Assembly: GCA_964620345.1 (NCBI GenBank)
Contig: CAZUHK010000009.1
Location: 1-38,304, forward strand
Direction of reading: 5' to 3'
Length of the DNA: 38,304 bases
Source: CAZUHK01 sp964620345
GTDB taxonomy: Bacteria; Planctomycetota; Phycisphaerae; Phycisphaerales; Zrk34
A program made the position numbers and the translations under genes. Under the pieces are notes generated by a model. The model ran no database searches. It saw only the letters and a list, made by a program, of their open reading frames with translations, and was not told the origin of the DNA. How positions within the stretch are numbered: position 1 is the first letter of the stretch; every line of letters begins with the position of its first letter. Below, piece by piece: positions 8,091 to 15,805 of this stretch.

Positions 8091-8450
8091 ATGTCCGGCG
8101 ATCAATCCCGCTTGATGGTTCAGAAAGATCCCGAGGTGACCACCATCGAGTTCCTCGATCGCAACATCCTCGACGAGGCCAACATTCAGCAGATCGGCGA
8201 GGAGATCTCGCGGATCATCGACCAGTCGGGCGACCCGAAGATCCTCGTCAGCTTCGAGAACGTCGATCACATGGCGTCGGCGGCGCTGGGCACGCTGATC
8301 ACGATCAACAACCGCGTCCGGCAGAAGGACGGCCAGCTCAAGCTGGCGAACATCTCGCCACAGATTTACGAGGTGTTCGTGATCACCAAGCTCAACAAGC
8401 TCTTCCAGATCTACAAGACCGCCGACGAGGCGCGCAAGGCGTTCAAGTGA
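8091..8450 (+). CDS. STAS-domain anti-sigma factor antagonist (RsbV/SpoIIAA-like)
   Basis: A 119-residue cytosolic protein with AGGAG six bases before its ATG. It is a single STAS domain with the conserved block KILVSFENVDHMASAALGTL. Ser 63 falls where SpoIIAA/RsbV proteins carry the serine phosphorylated by their partner kinase. The usual Asp before that serine is Ala here (MASAA rather than MDSSG), a change seen in divergent STAS proteins. In partner switching the unphosphorylated form binds the kinase and frees its other target. The next gene, 31 bases on, is an RsbW-like kinase, so the pair very probably interacts. Confidence 0.88.
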   Translation: MSGDQSRLMVQKDPEVTTIEFLDRNILDEANIQQIGEEISRIIDQSGDPKILVSFENVDHMASAALGTLITINNRVRQKDGQLKLANISPQIYEVFVITKLNKLFQIYKTADEARKAFK

Positions 8451-8481
8451 TCGACGTTTAGTTCGTGGAGGGACCGGCGCC

Positions 8482-8922
8482 TTGTCGCAACCGTTCGCCC
8501 AGGATCACATGGTCATCGCCAGCCGCTTTGACCAGGTCGCGCCGGTGCAGGACGCGATCCTCGCCGCCGCCTCGGCGCACGGGTTCGACCAGACCGCGCA
8601 GTTCGCCCTCAAGCTTTCGCTTGAAGAGGCCCTGACCAACGCGATCAAGCACGGCAACCAGCTCGACCCGGCCAAGCAGGTCGACATCGAGTTTGAGATC
8701 GACGCCGAGCAGGTGAAGATCACGGTCTGCGACGAAGGCCCGGGCTTTGCGCCCGACGCGGTGCCCGACCCGACGCTCGATGAGAACCTGGAAAAACCGT
8801 GCGGCCGGGGGGTCATGCTCATCCGCGCGTACATGACTCAGGCCAGCTACAACGACAAGGGCAACTGCCTGACCATGATCAAGCGGCGCGACTGCGACCT
8901 GCCTCAGCCCGACAGGGCCTGA
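8482..8922 (+). CDS. RsbW/SpoIIAB-like serine kinase (HATPase_c anti-sigma type)
   Basis: A 146-residue GHKL ATPase. The start is a TTG at 8482, supported by GTGGAGGGA ten bases upstream and by the domain beginning at once. The N-box is LSLEEALTNAIKHGN (45-59), with Glu 48 and Asn 53 positioned for Mg-ATP. The G1 box is DEGPGFAP (84-91) and the G2 box GRGVMLIRAYM (108-118). This family phosphorylates the STAS antagonist and may hold a sigma factor or another target. It sits between two STAS genes, so it probably has two competing substrates. No sigma factor of the sigma-B type is nearby; its output partner could be a phosphatase or sigma factor elsewhere. Confidence 0.9.
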   Translation: MSQPFAQDHMVIASRFDQVAPVQDAILAAASAHGFDQTAQFALKLSLEEALTNAIKHGNQLDPAKQVDIEFEIDAEQVKITVCDEGPGFAPDAVPDPTLDENLEKPCGRGVMLIRAYMTQASYNDKGNCLTMIKRRDCDLPQPDRA

Positions 8923-8973
8923 CCGCGTGCGGGCCCATGTCCGCCGGACCGATTCATCGTGGAGGATGCCGCC

Positions 8974-9321
8974 ATGGACCCGTTCAGCGTCAGCATCGAC
9001 CATCGCGACACCGGCGTGATCGCGCGCTTCGCCGGCCGGGCCGCCAACGCGCAGGCCGACGCGGTGCGTGATGCGCTGGGCGATCTGTTGCGTGATCGGC
9101 CCAGCCCGGTGGTGATCGACCTGGCGCGGCTGGAGTTCATCGCCTCCGCGGCGCTGGCCGAGCTGATCGGCTTCCGCCAGAACGTGCAGGCCTACGGCGG
9201 GCGGATGCGCCTGGCCGGTGCCCCGGATCACATCGCCAGCGTGTTCCGCGCCACCCGGCTGGTCGATCTGTTCCCCATGTACCGCGACGCCGAGGAGGCG
9301 CTGGGGTCAGCCCGGGCCTGA
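8974..9321 (+). CDS. Second STAS-domain anti-sigma factor antagonist
   Basis: A 115-residue single STAS domain. The ATG at 8974 is preferred over an upstream in-frame GTG because GGAGG (8961-8965) lies eight bases before it. The core block VVIDLARLEFIASAALAEL holds Ser 58 at the expected phospho-acceptor site, again with Ala in place of the usual Asp. It follows the RsbW-like kinase by 51 bases. Compared with the first STAS protein it is more divergent and richer in Ala and Arg, so the two are not a recent duplication. It probably gives the kinase a second input or output. Confidence 0.87.
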   Translation: MDPFSVSIDHRDTGVIARFAGRAANAQADAVRDALGDLLRDRPSPVVIDLARLEFIASAALAELIGFRQNVQAYGGRMRLAGAPDHIASVFRATRLVDLFPMYRDAEEALGSARA

Positions 9322-9340
9322 GCGCAGCGGGTGCCGATCG

Positions 9341-9940
9341 TCACCGCGACGGCGGGCGTGTCGACTTCAGGTCGACACGCAGCACCGGCGGTTGGTCGAT
9401 GCCGCTGATGACCTGCCACAGCGGCGGCTCGTCGCCCTCGGCCCACCAGTTCCGAAAGGCCGGTTGCTCGGCCAGCGCCGGCGGACCGATGAACAGACAA
9501 CGCGTGATCACCAGCAGATCCTCGCTGGCGTATTCCTGCTCGGCGGCCACGCCCATCATCGCGTCGGCGGCCTGGTGGAACAACTGCGGCTGTTCGCGGG
9601 CCAGCGTATCGGCCCCGTGCCAGATGATGTACCGGCGCTTGGTGCCGCGGCGGTGTCGCCGGCAGGTGTCGATCACGCCCTCGATCGTCGGCTCGACCGG
9701 TTGCATGGCCGGCATCGCGCGGCTGAGCGTGTACACCAGGTCGTCCAGGTTACGCACGAACCGACCGTAGATCGGGCAGACCTCCACGTCGGTCATCTGC
9801 TCGGCCTGGATCGCGACGTGCGTGCCGAAGTGGATGCGTGTCGCTTCGTCGTCGCTGACCGCCACGACGTGATGCTCGTCGAGCAGCGCCTCGCCCGCCG
9901 CGTGCCAGTCGCCGGTCATTTCGAAGGGGGTGGTGTCCAT
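9341..9940 (-). CDS. Hypothetical protein downstream of argS
   Basis: About 199 residues if it starts at the ATG at 9940. An alternative GTG at 9961 would overlap the argS stop codon by one base (TAGTG) and add seven residues. I do not recognise the family. The protein is soluble, has no signal peptide, and contains a patterned segment around IIWHGADTLAREQPQLFHQAADAMMGVAAE plus several Trp residues near the C-terminus (FRNWWAEGDEPPLWQVISG). It shares strand and spacing with argS and is probably co-transcribed. It ends 19 bases from the convergent STAS gene. Confidence 0.7.
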   Translation of the reverse strand: MDTTPFEMTGDWHAAGEALLDEHHVVAVSDDEATRIHFGTHVAIQAEQMTDVEVCPIYGRFVRNLDDLVYTLSRAMPAMQPVEPTIEGVIDTCRRHRRGTKRRYIIWHGADTLAREQPQLFHQAADAMMGVAAEQEYASEDLLVITRCLFIGPPALAEQPAFRNWWAEGDEPPLWQVISGIDQPPVLRVDLKSTRPPSR

Positions 9941-9960
9941 GGTGGGCCGCGACGATCGCA

Positions 9961-11691
9961 CTACATTCGCTCGAGCACGTCGATGCCCAGCAAGCCCAGG
10001 CCGCGGGCGAGGGTGCGGGCGGTCAGGTCGGCCAGGCGCAGGCGGCTGTGGCGCATCGCCGCGTCGTCGGCGCGCAGCACCGGGCAGTTCTCGTAAAACC
10101 CGCTGAACGCAGTGGCCAGGTCATAAAGATAGTTGCACAGGTGGTGCGGCTCGAGCGTCTTGCCGACGCGCTGGGCCGTGGAGCCGAACTGCAACAGCTT
10201 GAGCACCAGCGTCCGTTCGTGCGGCTCGCGGGCCTCGATCGCCCCGCCTCGAATCGTCTGGGGGTCGATCTCCGCCTTGCGGAAGATCGCGCCAATGCGG
10301 GCGTAGGCGTACTGCAGGTACGGCGCGGTGTTGCCATCCATCGCGAGCATGCGGTCCCAACTGAACACATAATCTCGCACCCGATCGCTGGACAGGTCGG
10401 CGTACTTCATCGCGCCGATGCCGACCACGCGGGCGACCTGCTGCCGCTGCTCGCCGGTCAGGTCGGGGTTCTTGTCGGTCACGATGCGCGCCGCCCGCTG
10501 CTCGGCTTCGTCCAGCAGGTCCGACAGTTTTACGGTCTGGCCGCTGCGGGTCTTGAAGGGCTTGTTGTCCTCGCCCAGCACCGTGCCGAACGCGACGTGC
10601 TCGGCGGTGGCGCCATTCAACCAACCGATACGTTTGCCGGCGTCGAACAGCATGGCGAAGTGCTGGGCCTGGCGCGAGTCGGTCACGTAGATGATCCGAT
10701 CGGCGTCGAGTTCCTCGACGCGGTACCTCAGGGCCGCCAGATCCGTCGCGTCGTAGCCGAAGCCGCCGTCGGTCTTTCGCACGATCATCGGGGCTTCGTA
10801 GCCCTCAACAGGGATGACGACCGCGCCTTCGCTCTGGCTGGCGATGCGGGCGTCCATTACCTGCTGGGTCACCGGCGACAAGTCGTTGTTGTAAAAGCTC
10901 TCGCCGCGAATATCGCCATCTTCGAGCATCACGCCCAGCCGGTCGTACGCAACATCAAAATGCTCCAACGACTCAATCGTGAGCGCTTGCCACAACGCAA
11001 CGGTTTGGCTGTCGCCGCTCTGAAGCAGGACAACTCTTCTTCTCGCTCGTTCAGCGAAGTCGGCATCGCCGTCGAACTTCTGCTTTGCCTGCCGATAGAA
11101 ATCGTTCAGGTCACCAATCGAGTAGTCTTCCGCGATGAGTCGATCTTGCGGAACCGACTCGATCAGATGTTCGATGAGCATGCCGAACTGCGTGCCCCAG
11201 TCGCCGATGTGGTTCTGGCGGATCACCTCGTGGCCCAGGGCTTCGAGGACACGGACCAGGCAATCGCCGATGACGGTCGATCGCAGGTGGCCGACGTGCA
11301 TTTCCTTGGCGACGTTGGGGCTGGAGTAGTCGACGACGACCTTTTGGGGGGCTTGGGTCGGCACGCCCAGCCGCTGGTCGTCGGCGAGGTCGGCCGCGGC
11401 CTCGCTGATGAAGCCCGGCTCGAGCGTGAGGTTGATAAAGCCGGGCCCGGCGACCTGCGGAGCGGCGCAAACACCTGTCAGATTAATATTTTCAACGATC
11501 CTCTCGGCCACGTCGCGCGGCTTTTGGTCGACCTTCTTCGCCAGCGACATCGCGACATTGGCCTGATAATCGCCGAACTGCGGGTTCTGGGCCGGGCGGA
11601 TGAGCGGGTCGACGTCGGCGTGCTCGGCCCCGAACGCCGCGGCGATGGCGTCGGCGAAGCGGTGTTGGAGCAGTGCCATCGGGTCATGCAT
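9961..11691 (-). CDS. argS: Arginine--tRNA ligase
   Basis: A 576-residue class I aminoacyl-tRNA synthetase that charges tRNA-Arg. The start MHDPMALLQHRF at 11691 fits the family N-terminus; in-frame sequence upstream is low-complexity and not homologous, although an ATG at 11739 with an adjacent GGAG is possible. The N-terminal Add-1 domain is followed by VVDYSSPNVAKEMHVGHLRS (HVGH is the HIGH motif), NHIGDWGTQFGMLI, a catalytic core with YDATDLAALRYR, and the degenerate KMSKS region FKTRSGQTVKLSDLLDEA. The C-terminal DALR anticodon-binding domain ends in LGLLGIDVLERM. The length is typical. A second unknown gene follows on the same strand. Confidence 0.97.
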   Translation of the reverse strand: MHDPMALLQHRFADAIAAAFGAEHADVDPLIRPAQNPQFGDYQANVAMSLAKKVDQKPRDVAERIVENINLTGVCAAPQVAGPGFINLTLEPGFISEAAADLADDQRLGVPTQAPQKVVVDYSSPNVAKEMHVGHLRSTVIGDCLVRVLEALGHEVIRQNHIGDWGTQFGMLIEHLIESVPQDRLIAEDYSIGDLNDFYRQAKQKFDGDADFAERARRRVVLLQSGDSQTVALWQALTIESLEHFDVAYDRLGVMLEDGDIRGESFYNNDLSPVTQQVMDARIASQSEGAVVIPVEGYEAPMIVRKTDGGFGYDATDLAALRYRVEELDADRIIYVTDSRQAQHFAMLFDAGKRIGWLNGATAEHVAFGTVLGEDNKPFKTRSGQTVKLSDLLDEAEQRAARIVTDKNPDLTGEQRQQVARVVGIGAMKYADLSSDRVRDYVFSWDRMLAMDGNTAPYLQYAYARIGAIFRKAEIDPQTIRGGAIEAREPHERTLVLKLLQFGSTAQRVGKTLEPHHLCNYLYDLATAFSGFYENCPVLRADDAAMRHSRLRLADLTARTLARGLGLLGIDVLERM

Positions 11692-11725
11692 GGTGGCGAC
11701 AGTCTGGTTGGCCGGTCGTCGCCCG

Positions 11726-12029
11726 TCAAGACGCGACATCTCCGGCCGCCGCCGCGAAGCGGTCAACGACCAGTCGCACAAACACCCGGGCAGACCGAGC
11801 ATCGGCCAGACAATCGATGGTCTGGCGGGCATGGGCGACGGGGCCGCCTTCGGTTTCGATCGTCCCACGGTTGTGGTCGATCACGCGCAGCATGTCGTCG
11901 GGTGAGAATCGGGATGGGCCTGGATGGCGACGACGTTGTCGCCGAGCGTGAAGCCATGGACTCGGCGGTGATCGTTGGCGTGGGGATGTGCGATGCCGGC
12001 GACGACTTGCCGAGGTCGCAGCCGGTCAA
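11726..12029 (-). pseudogene. Remnant of a class I glutamine amidotransferase
   Basis: Read on the minus strand, three frames joined by two single-base shifts give a continuous amidotransferase-like C-terminus. SHIPTPTITAESM (near 11990-11950) is followed by GFTLGDNVVAIQAHPDSH, which resembles the Q.HPE region holding the catalytic His of the GMP-synthase-like class I family. Then comes PDDMLRVIDHNRGTIETEGG and an open frame to a TGA at 11726-11728. Each shift is consistent with one lost base. The N-terminal half with the nucleophile Cys is absent: the upstream DNA holds the pilM promoter and no matching sequence. It is therefore a truncated, decayed gene. This fills most of the roughly 540-base gap between argS and the PilM-like gene. 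Confidence 0.6.
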
Positions 12030-12065
12030 CCGCGCTCAGCCGCGGACGCATCGTGGCCCCATCGC

Positions 12066-12094
12066 TTGACCGCGTCGCGGCGCGACAGTTTAAT
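12066..12094 (+). promoter_or_regulatory. Promoter for the PilM-like gene cluster
   Basis: TTGACC (12066-12071), exactly 17 bases, then TTTAAT (12089-12094): a good sigma-70-type match, rare in such GC-rich DNA. Transcription would start near 12101, giving a leader of about 130 bases before the ATG at 12230. Confidence 0.55.
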
Positions 12095-12229
12095 GTGACT
12101 GCACGGGCACTTGCGGCGATTTGGCGCCTCACGCGAACGACCGCGCCCGGCCCGCCGTACCGCTGATGTGTGCGGCCCACCGCGGCGGACGCTCAACACC
12201 CCGTCGTGTCGATCCTCAGGAGGCAGTTC

Positions 12230-14308
12230 ATGCCCGGTACCAACGACTGTTGGGGCATCGAGGTCGGGTCCAACGCGATCAAGGCCATTCGACTCAGACG
12301 TTCGGGCGACGAGACCTCGGTCGTCGATTTCGAGGTCATCCCGTTCAAGCACATCCTCACCACCCCGGACCTGAACGTCGAGGAAGAGATCCGTGTGGGC
12401 CTGGACAAGTTCCTCAGCCGGCACGATCTGAAGAAGTCGACCGTGGTGGTGAGCATCCCCGGGCACATGGCGTTCGCCCGCTTCGCCAAGCTCCCGCCGG
12501 TCGAGCCCAAGCGCATCCCCGATATCGTGCGCTTCGAGGCGGTGCAGCAGATCCCCTTCCCCATCGAGCAGGTCGAGTGGGACTACCAGACGTTCCAGGA
12601 CCCCGAGAGCCCGGACGTGGAGGTGGGCATCTTCGCGATCACCAAGGAGCGGCTGGCGCCGTGGCTGCAGAACTTCCAGGCCGTCGGGATGCCGGTGCAC
12701 AGCATCGTGCTCTCGCCGGTCGCGGCGTTCAACGCCATGAGCCACGACCTGGACTTGGCCGAGCGGTCCGAGGGCACGATCTTCATGGACATCGGCACGC
12801 TCGCGACGGACCTGATCATCACCGAGGGCGGGCGGGTGTGGCTGCGGACGATCCCCATCGGCGGCAACCACTTCACCGAGGCGCTGGTCAAGGGTTTCAA
12901 GCTCAGCTTCCGCAAGGCCGAGAAGCTCAAGCGCGAGGCCGCCAGCAGCAAGTACGCCCGGCAGATCTTCCAGGCGATGCGGCCGGTGTTCGTCGACCTT
13001 GTGCAGGAAGTGCAGAAGTCGCTGGGCTACTACCAGTCGCTCAATCGCGATGCGAACCTGACCAAGCTGGTCGGCCTGGGCTCGACGTGGCGGCTGCCGG
13101 GGCTGCAGACGTTCCTCAAGCAACAGCTTCAGACCGAAGTGACCCGGCTGGACAGCTTCCGCAAGATCGAAGCCGAGGGCCGCGACGCCGCGACCTTTGC
13201 CGACAACACGATCTCGCTGGCGCCGGCGTACGGTCTGGCGTTGCAGGGGATCAACCTGGAAGCGGTCACATGCAACCTGCTGCCGGCGCCGGTCATCCGC
13301 CGGCAGTTGTGGAAGGCCAAGGCCAAGTGGTTCGTCGCGGCCGCGGCGATCGTCCTGCTGGGCGTGGGCGTGGCCCTGGGCAACCTGATGCTCATGCGGG
13401 CCAGCTACAACGCCGCGGAGAACCAGTCGGCCCGGCGACAGGTGCAGCAGATCATCACGCAGACCGACCAGGCGCTGCGCGACTGGCAGAAGGTGGAGGA
13501 CGCCGAAGACCCCCGGCCTCGCATCGGCAACATCAACGGCATGCTCGACTACCGCTCGCTGTGGCCGGCGCTGTTGCGCGACGTGGACGAGGCGATCCTC
13601 TCGCTCAAGCCCCAGGCCGCGCTGCTCGGCGGCGACGTCGACACGATCAAACAGATCGATCGGCGTCAACGCCGCATCGTCTACATCGAAGACCTCACCG
13701 CGGTGTACCAGTACCAGCCGGCGGGCGACGAGCGCGGCGGCTCGACCGGCGCGGTCGGCGTGGTCGGGCCCAACGACCTCGAAGGCGATCCGAACAACTG
13801 GCAGAACAACCCGCCCAGCTACCTGGTGACGCTGGTGGGCACCACGCCGTACGACCAGCCCGGCCAACCGGCCACCGATTTCCTCGAGGACAACCTCGTG
13901 GCGTTTCTCAAGCAGAACGCCGAGCGTGCCGGCCGGCCCTACCGCATCGCCACCGACTCGGTGAAGATCAAGCGCATCACGCGAATCACCGGCGAGGACG
14001 CAAAACCCGACGGCGGCGCCCCGGCCCCCGACGCGCCCGGCGGGTTCGGCGGGCCCGGCGGACCCGGCGGGTTCGGCGGCTTCGGCGCGATGCCCGATGA
14101 AGATCAACCCGACATCGCCGGCGACACGGGCGATGTGTTCAACCAACTTCGACCCCGGCAGGTGATCGAAAAACTCGTCCAGCCCGGCGACACCCGCTTC
14201 GAGATTCAGTGGCGTCTGCTCTACCGCCCCCCGGGCTCGGAGACCGCCCCGCCGGCCCAAGCGCAGCCCGACCAGCCCGACCACGCCGACACGGAGGACC
14301 AGGCATGA
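12230..14308 (+). CDS. pilM: PilM-like actin-fold ATPase fused to a PilN-like membrane domain
   Basis: A 692-residue protein. The ATG at 12230 follows AGGAGG by six bases. Residues 1-340 are a PilM/FtsA-like actin fold: WGIEVGSNAIKAIRL (phosphate 1 region), VVVSIPGHMAFARFAKLPP, FMDIGTLATDLIITEGG (phosphate 2) and the YYQSL helix followed by VGLGSTWRLPGL. A membrane helix lies at about 366-390 (WFVAAAAIVLLGVGVALGNLM), followed by a periplasmic coiled region as in PilN, then a Gly/Phe/Pro-rich linker at about 602-620 and a short terminal domain. In most bacteria PilM and PilN are separate proteins that form the inner-membrane platform of the type IV pilus. Its stop codon overlaps the next start (ATGA), showing coupled translation. 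Confidence 0.85.
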   Translation: MPGTNDCWGIEVGSNAIKAIRLRRSGDETSVVDFEVIPFKHILTTPDLNVEEEIRVGLDKFLSRHDLKKSTVVVSIPGHMAFARFAKLPPVEPKRIPDIVRFEAVQQIPFPIEQVEWDYQTFQDPESPDVEVGIFAITKERLAPWLQNFQAVGMPVHSIVLSPVAAFNAMSHDLDLAERSEGTIFMDIGTLATDLIITEGGRVWLRTIPIGGNHFTEALVKGFKLSFRKAEKLKREAASSKYARQIFQAMRPVFVDLVQEVQKSLGYYQSLNRDANLTKLVGLGSTWRLPGLQTFLKQQLQTEVTRLDSFRKIEAEGRDAATFADNTISLAPAYGLALQGINLEAVTCNLLPAPVIRRQLWKAKAKWFVAAAAIVLLGVGVALGNLMLMRASYNAAENQSARRQVQQIITQTDQALRDWQKVEDAEDPRPRIGNINGMLDYRSLWPALLRDVDEAILSLKPQAALLGGDVDTIKQIDRRQRRIVYIEDLTAVYQYQPAGDERGGSTGAVGVVGPNDLEGDPNNWQNNPPSYLVTLVGTTPYDQPGQPATDFLEDNLVAFLKQNAERAGRPYRIATDSVKIKRITRITGEDAKPDGGAPAPDAPGGFGGPGGPGGFGGFGAMPDEDQPDIAGDTGDVFNQLRPRQVIEKLVQPGDTRFEIQWRLLYRPPGSETAPPAQAQPDQPDHADTEDQA

Positions 14309-15744
14309 ACAAGGTGCTGTTCTGGATTCGTGACAACCTGGTCATCTTCATCAGCATCGTCGTGATGGTCATCGCCATCGCGGCGCTGTTCTTGGCGATC
14401 GGCGGGCAAAGCGCCGCGTTCCAGGAAGAACTCGAAGACGCCAAGCGGGTGCAGAGCCAGATTCGCGCCCATCTCAACCGCAAGATCGACATCCCCTCGG
14501 CCGACCCCTCGACGCCCAAACAGTCGGTCAGCCACACGGTCAACCCCAACGACGTCGAGGCGCTGCGGCAGATATTCGAGCGGATGAACAGCGGCTACGA
14601 GTCGCTGGCCGAGCAGGCCGAGGCGTTCAACCGCACCGGCCCGGGCGGGCAGAACCCCCACGAGCCGCTGGTCGAGGGCCTGTTCCCCACCCCCCGCGCC
14701 ACGTCGATCCTCTTCAACGCCCGCGACATCGCCTACTTTGATGCGTTCGAGCGGATGTACAAGACGCTCGACGCCGGCATCCCGCCGACCGAAGCGCAGA
14801 TCGCGGCGCGGATGGCGCAGGTCGAGCGCAAGACCGATACAAACATGCTGCCCGGCGCCGACGGCGACCCCGAGCTGGCCCGACGCAAGGCCGAGGCGAG
14901 AATCGACCTGCTCATTCAGCGTGCCCAGCGCATCGACATCTACGCCCGGCCGCTGGTCGGCAGGGGCGCGCGGGTGTCGCCGGGCGTGTTTCAGATCGGC
15001 GAATGGGCCAGCCGCGAAGACCAGCCCGACATCGCCGACCTGTGGGAAGGGCAGATGCAGACGTGGATTCAGCAGGACATGGTCATGGCGATCCGCCTGG
15101 CCAACCGGCCCACGCCCGGCGCCGAAGACAGCGTGCTGACATTGCCGGTCAAGCGGCTGTTGAAGCTGTCGGTCGAGCCGGGCTACGTCGGCCGGGGCGG
15201 CGGCGAGTCGCGCGGCCGCGACGCGGCGGCCCCACCGGCACCGGCCCAACCGATCGAGGTGCAGCTCGACCAGCCGCTGACGCCCAACTTCACCGCGTGG
15301 CGCACCGGTCGCGTGACCAATCCGCTGTACGATGTCCGCCTGGCGCGGATGTCGGTGATCGTCGACGCCCAGCGCATCCCCGAACTGCTCAACGCCATCA
15401 CCCAGGTCAATCTGATGACGCCGCTGGTCGAGCGGATCACGATGATCGACCAGGAAGCGCACTTCCTGGATGGCTACGTGTACGGCGACGGGGTGGACGT
15501 GGTGCAAATGGACCTGCTGATCGAAACGATCTGGCTGCGTAGCTGGACGGCCGGCAGCTACGATCGGGCCAGCGCCGAGCGGCTGGGCGAGCCGTTCGAG
15601 CCGGGCCTGATGCCCGACAAGGTGCGTGCGAAGCTCGATCTGCCGCCGCGCGACCCGAACTTCGACGCCGACGCCGCGACCGGCGGCGAGTTCGGATCGT
15701 CCGACAACATGAGGCGATTCGAGGACGAGCGCGGGCCGCGCTGA
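14305..15744 (+). CDS. Single-pass membrane protein of the PilM-like cluster (possible PilO role)
   Basis: A 479-residue protein whose ATG overlaps the upstream TGA by four bases (ATGA), with GGAGGA seven bases before it. Residues 1-9 are cytoplasmic and about 10-32 form one membrane helix (DNLVIFISIVVMVIAIAALFLAIGG). A helical stretch likely to be coiled coil follows, then a large periplasmic domain. A fold with SVIVDAQRIPELLNAITQVN near the C-terminal third recalls the ferredoxin-like domains of PilN/PilO. I do not recognise a named family. Topology and gene order suggest the PilO position in the inner-membrane complex, but this is inferred. Confidence 0.75.
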   Translation: MNKVLFWIRDNLVIFISIVVMVIAIAALFLAIGGQSAAFQEELEDAKRVQSQIRAHLNRKIDIPSADPSTPKQSVSHTVNPNDVEALRQIFERMNSGYESLAEQAEAFNRTGPGGQNPHEPLVEGLFPTPRATSILFNARDIAYFDAFERMYKTLDAGIPPTEAQIAARMAQVERKTDTNMLPGADGDPELARRKAEARIDLLIQRAQRIDIYARPLVGRGARVSPGVFQIGEWASREDQPDIADLWEGQMQTWIQQDMVMAIRLANRPTPGAEDSVLTLPVKRLLKLSVEPGYVGRGGGESRGRDAAAPPAPAQPIEVQLDQPLTPNFTAWRTGRVTNPLYDVRLARMSVIVDAQRIPELLNAITQVNLMTPLVERITMIDQEAHFLDGYVYGDGVDVVQMDLLIETIWLRSWTAGSYDRASAERLGEPFEPGLMPDKVRAKLDLPPRDPNFDADAATGGEFGSSDNMRRFEDERGPR

Positions 15745-15805
15745 CGTGGGTTGTGGTCTTGCCTGATGCGCCGCGCCCCGACGCGCGACGCGGGAGTACG
15801 ACGGT

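Noticed and set aside
10048..12069. 673-codon open frame opposite argS
   Set aside because: argS has all class I synthetase motifs; the opposite frame has none.
12026..14284. 752-codon open frame antisense to the PilM-like gene
   Set aside because: Arg/Asp/His/Leu-rich shadow of a clearly coding gene that has a promoter, ribosome binding site and recognisable domains.
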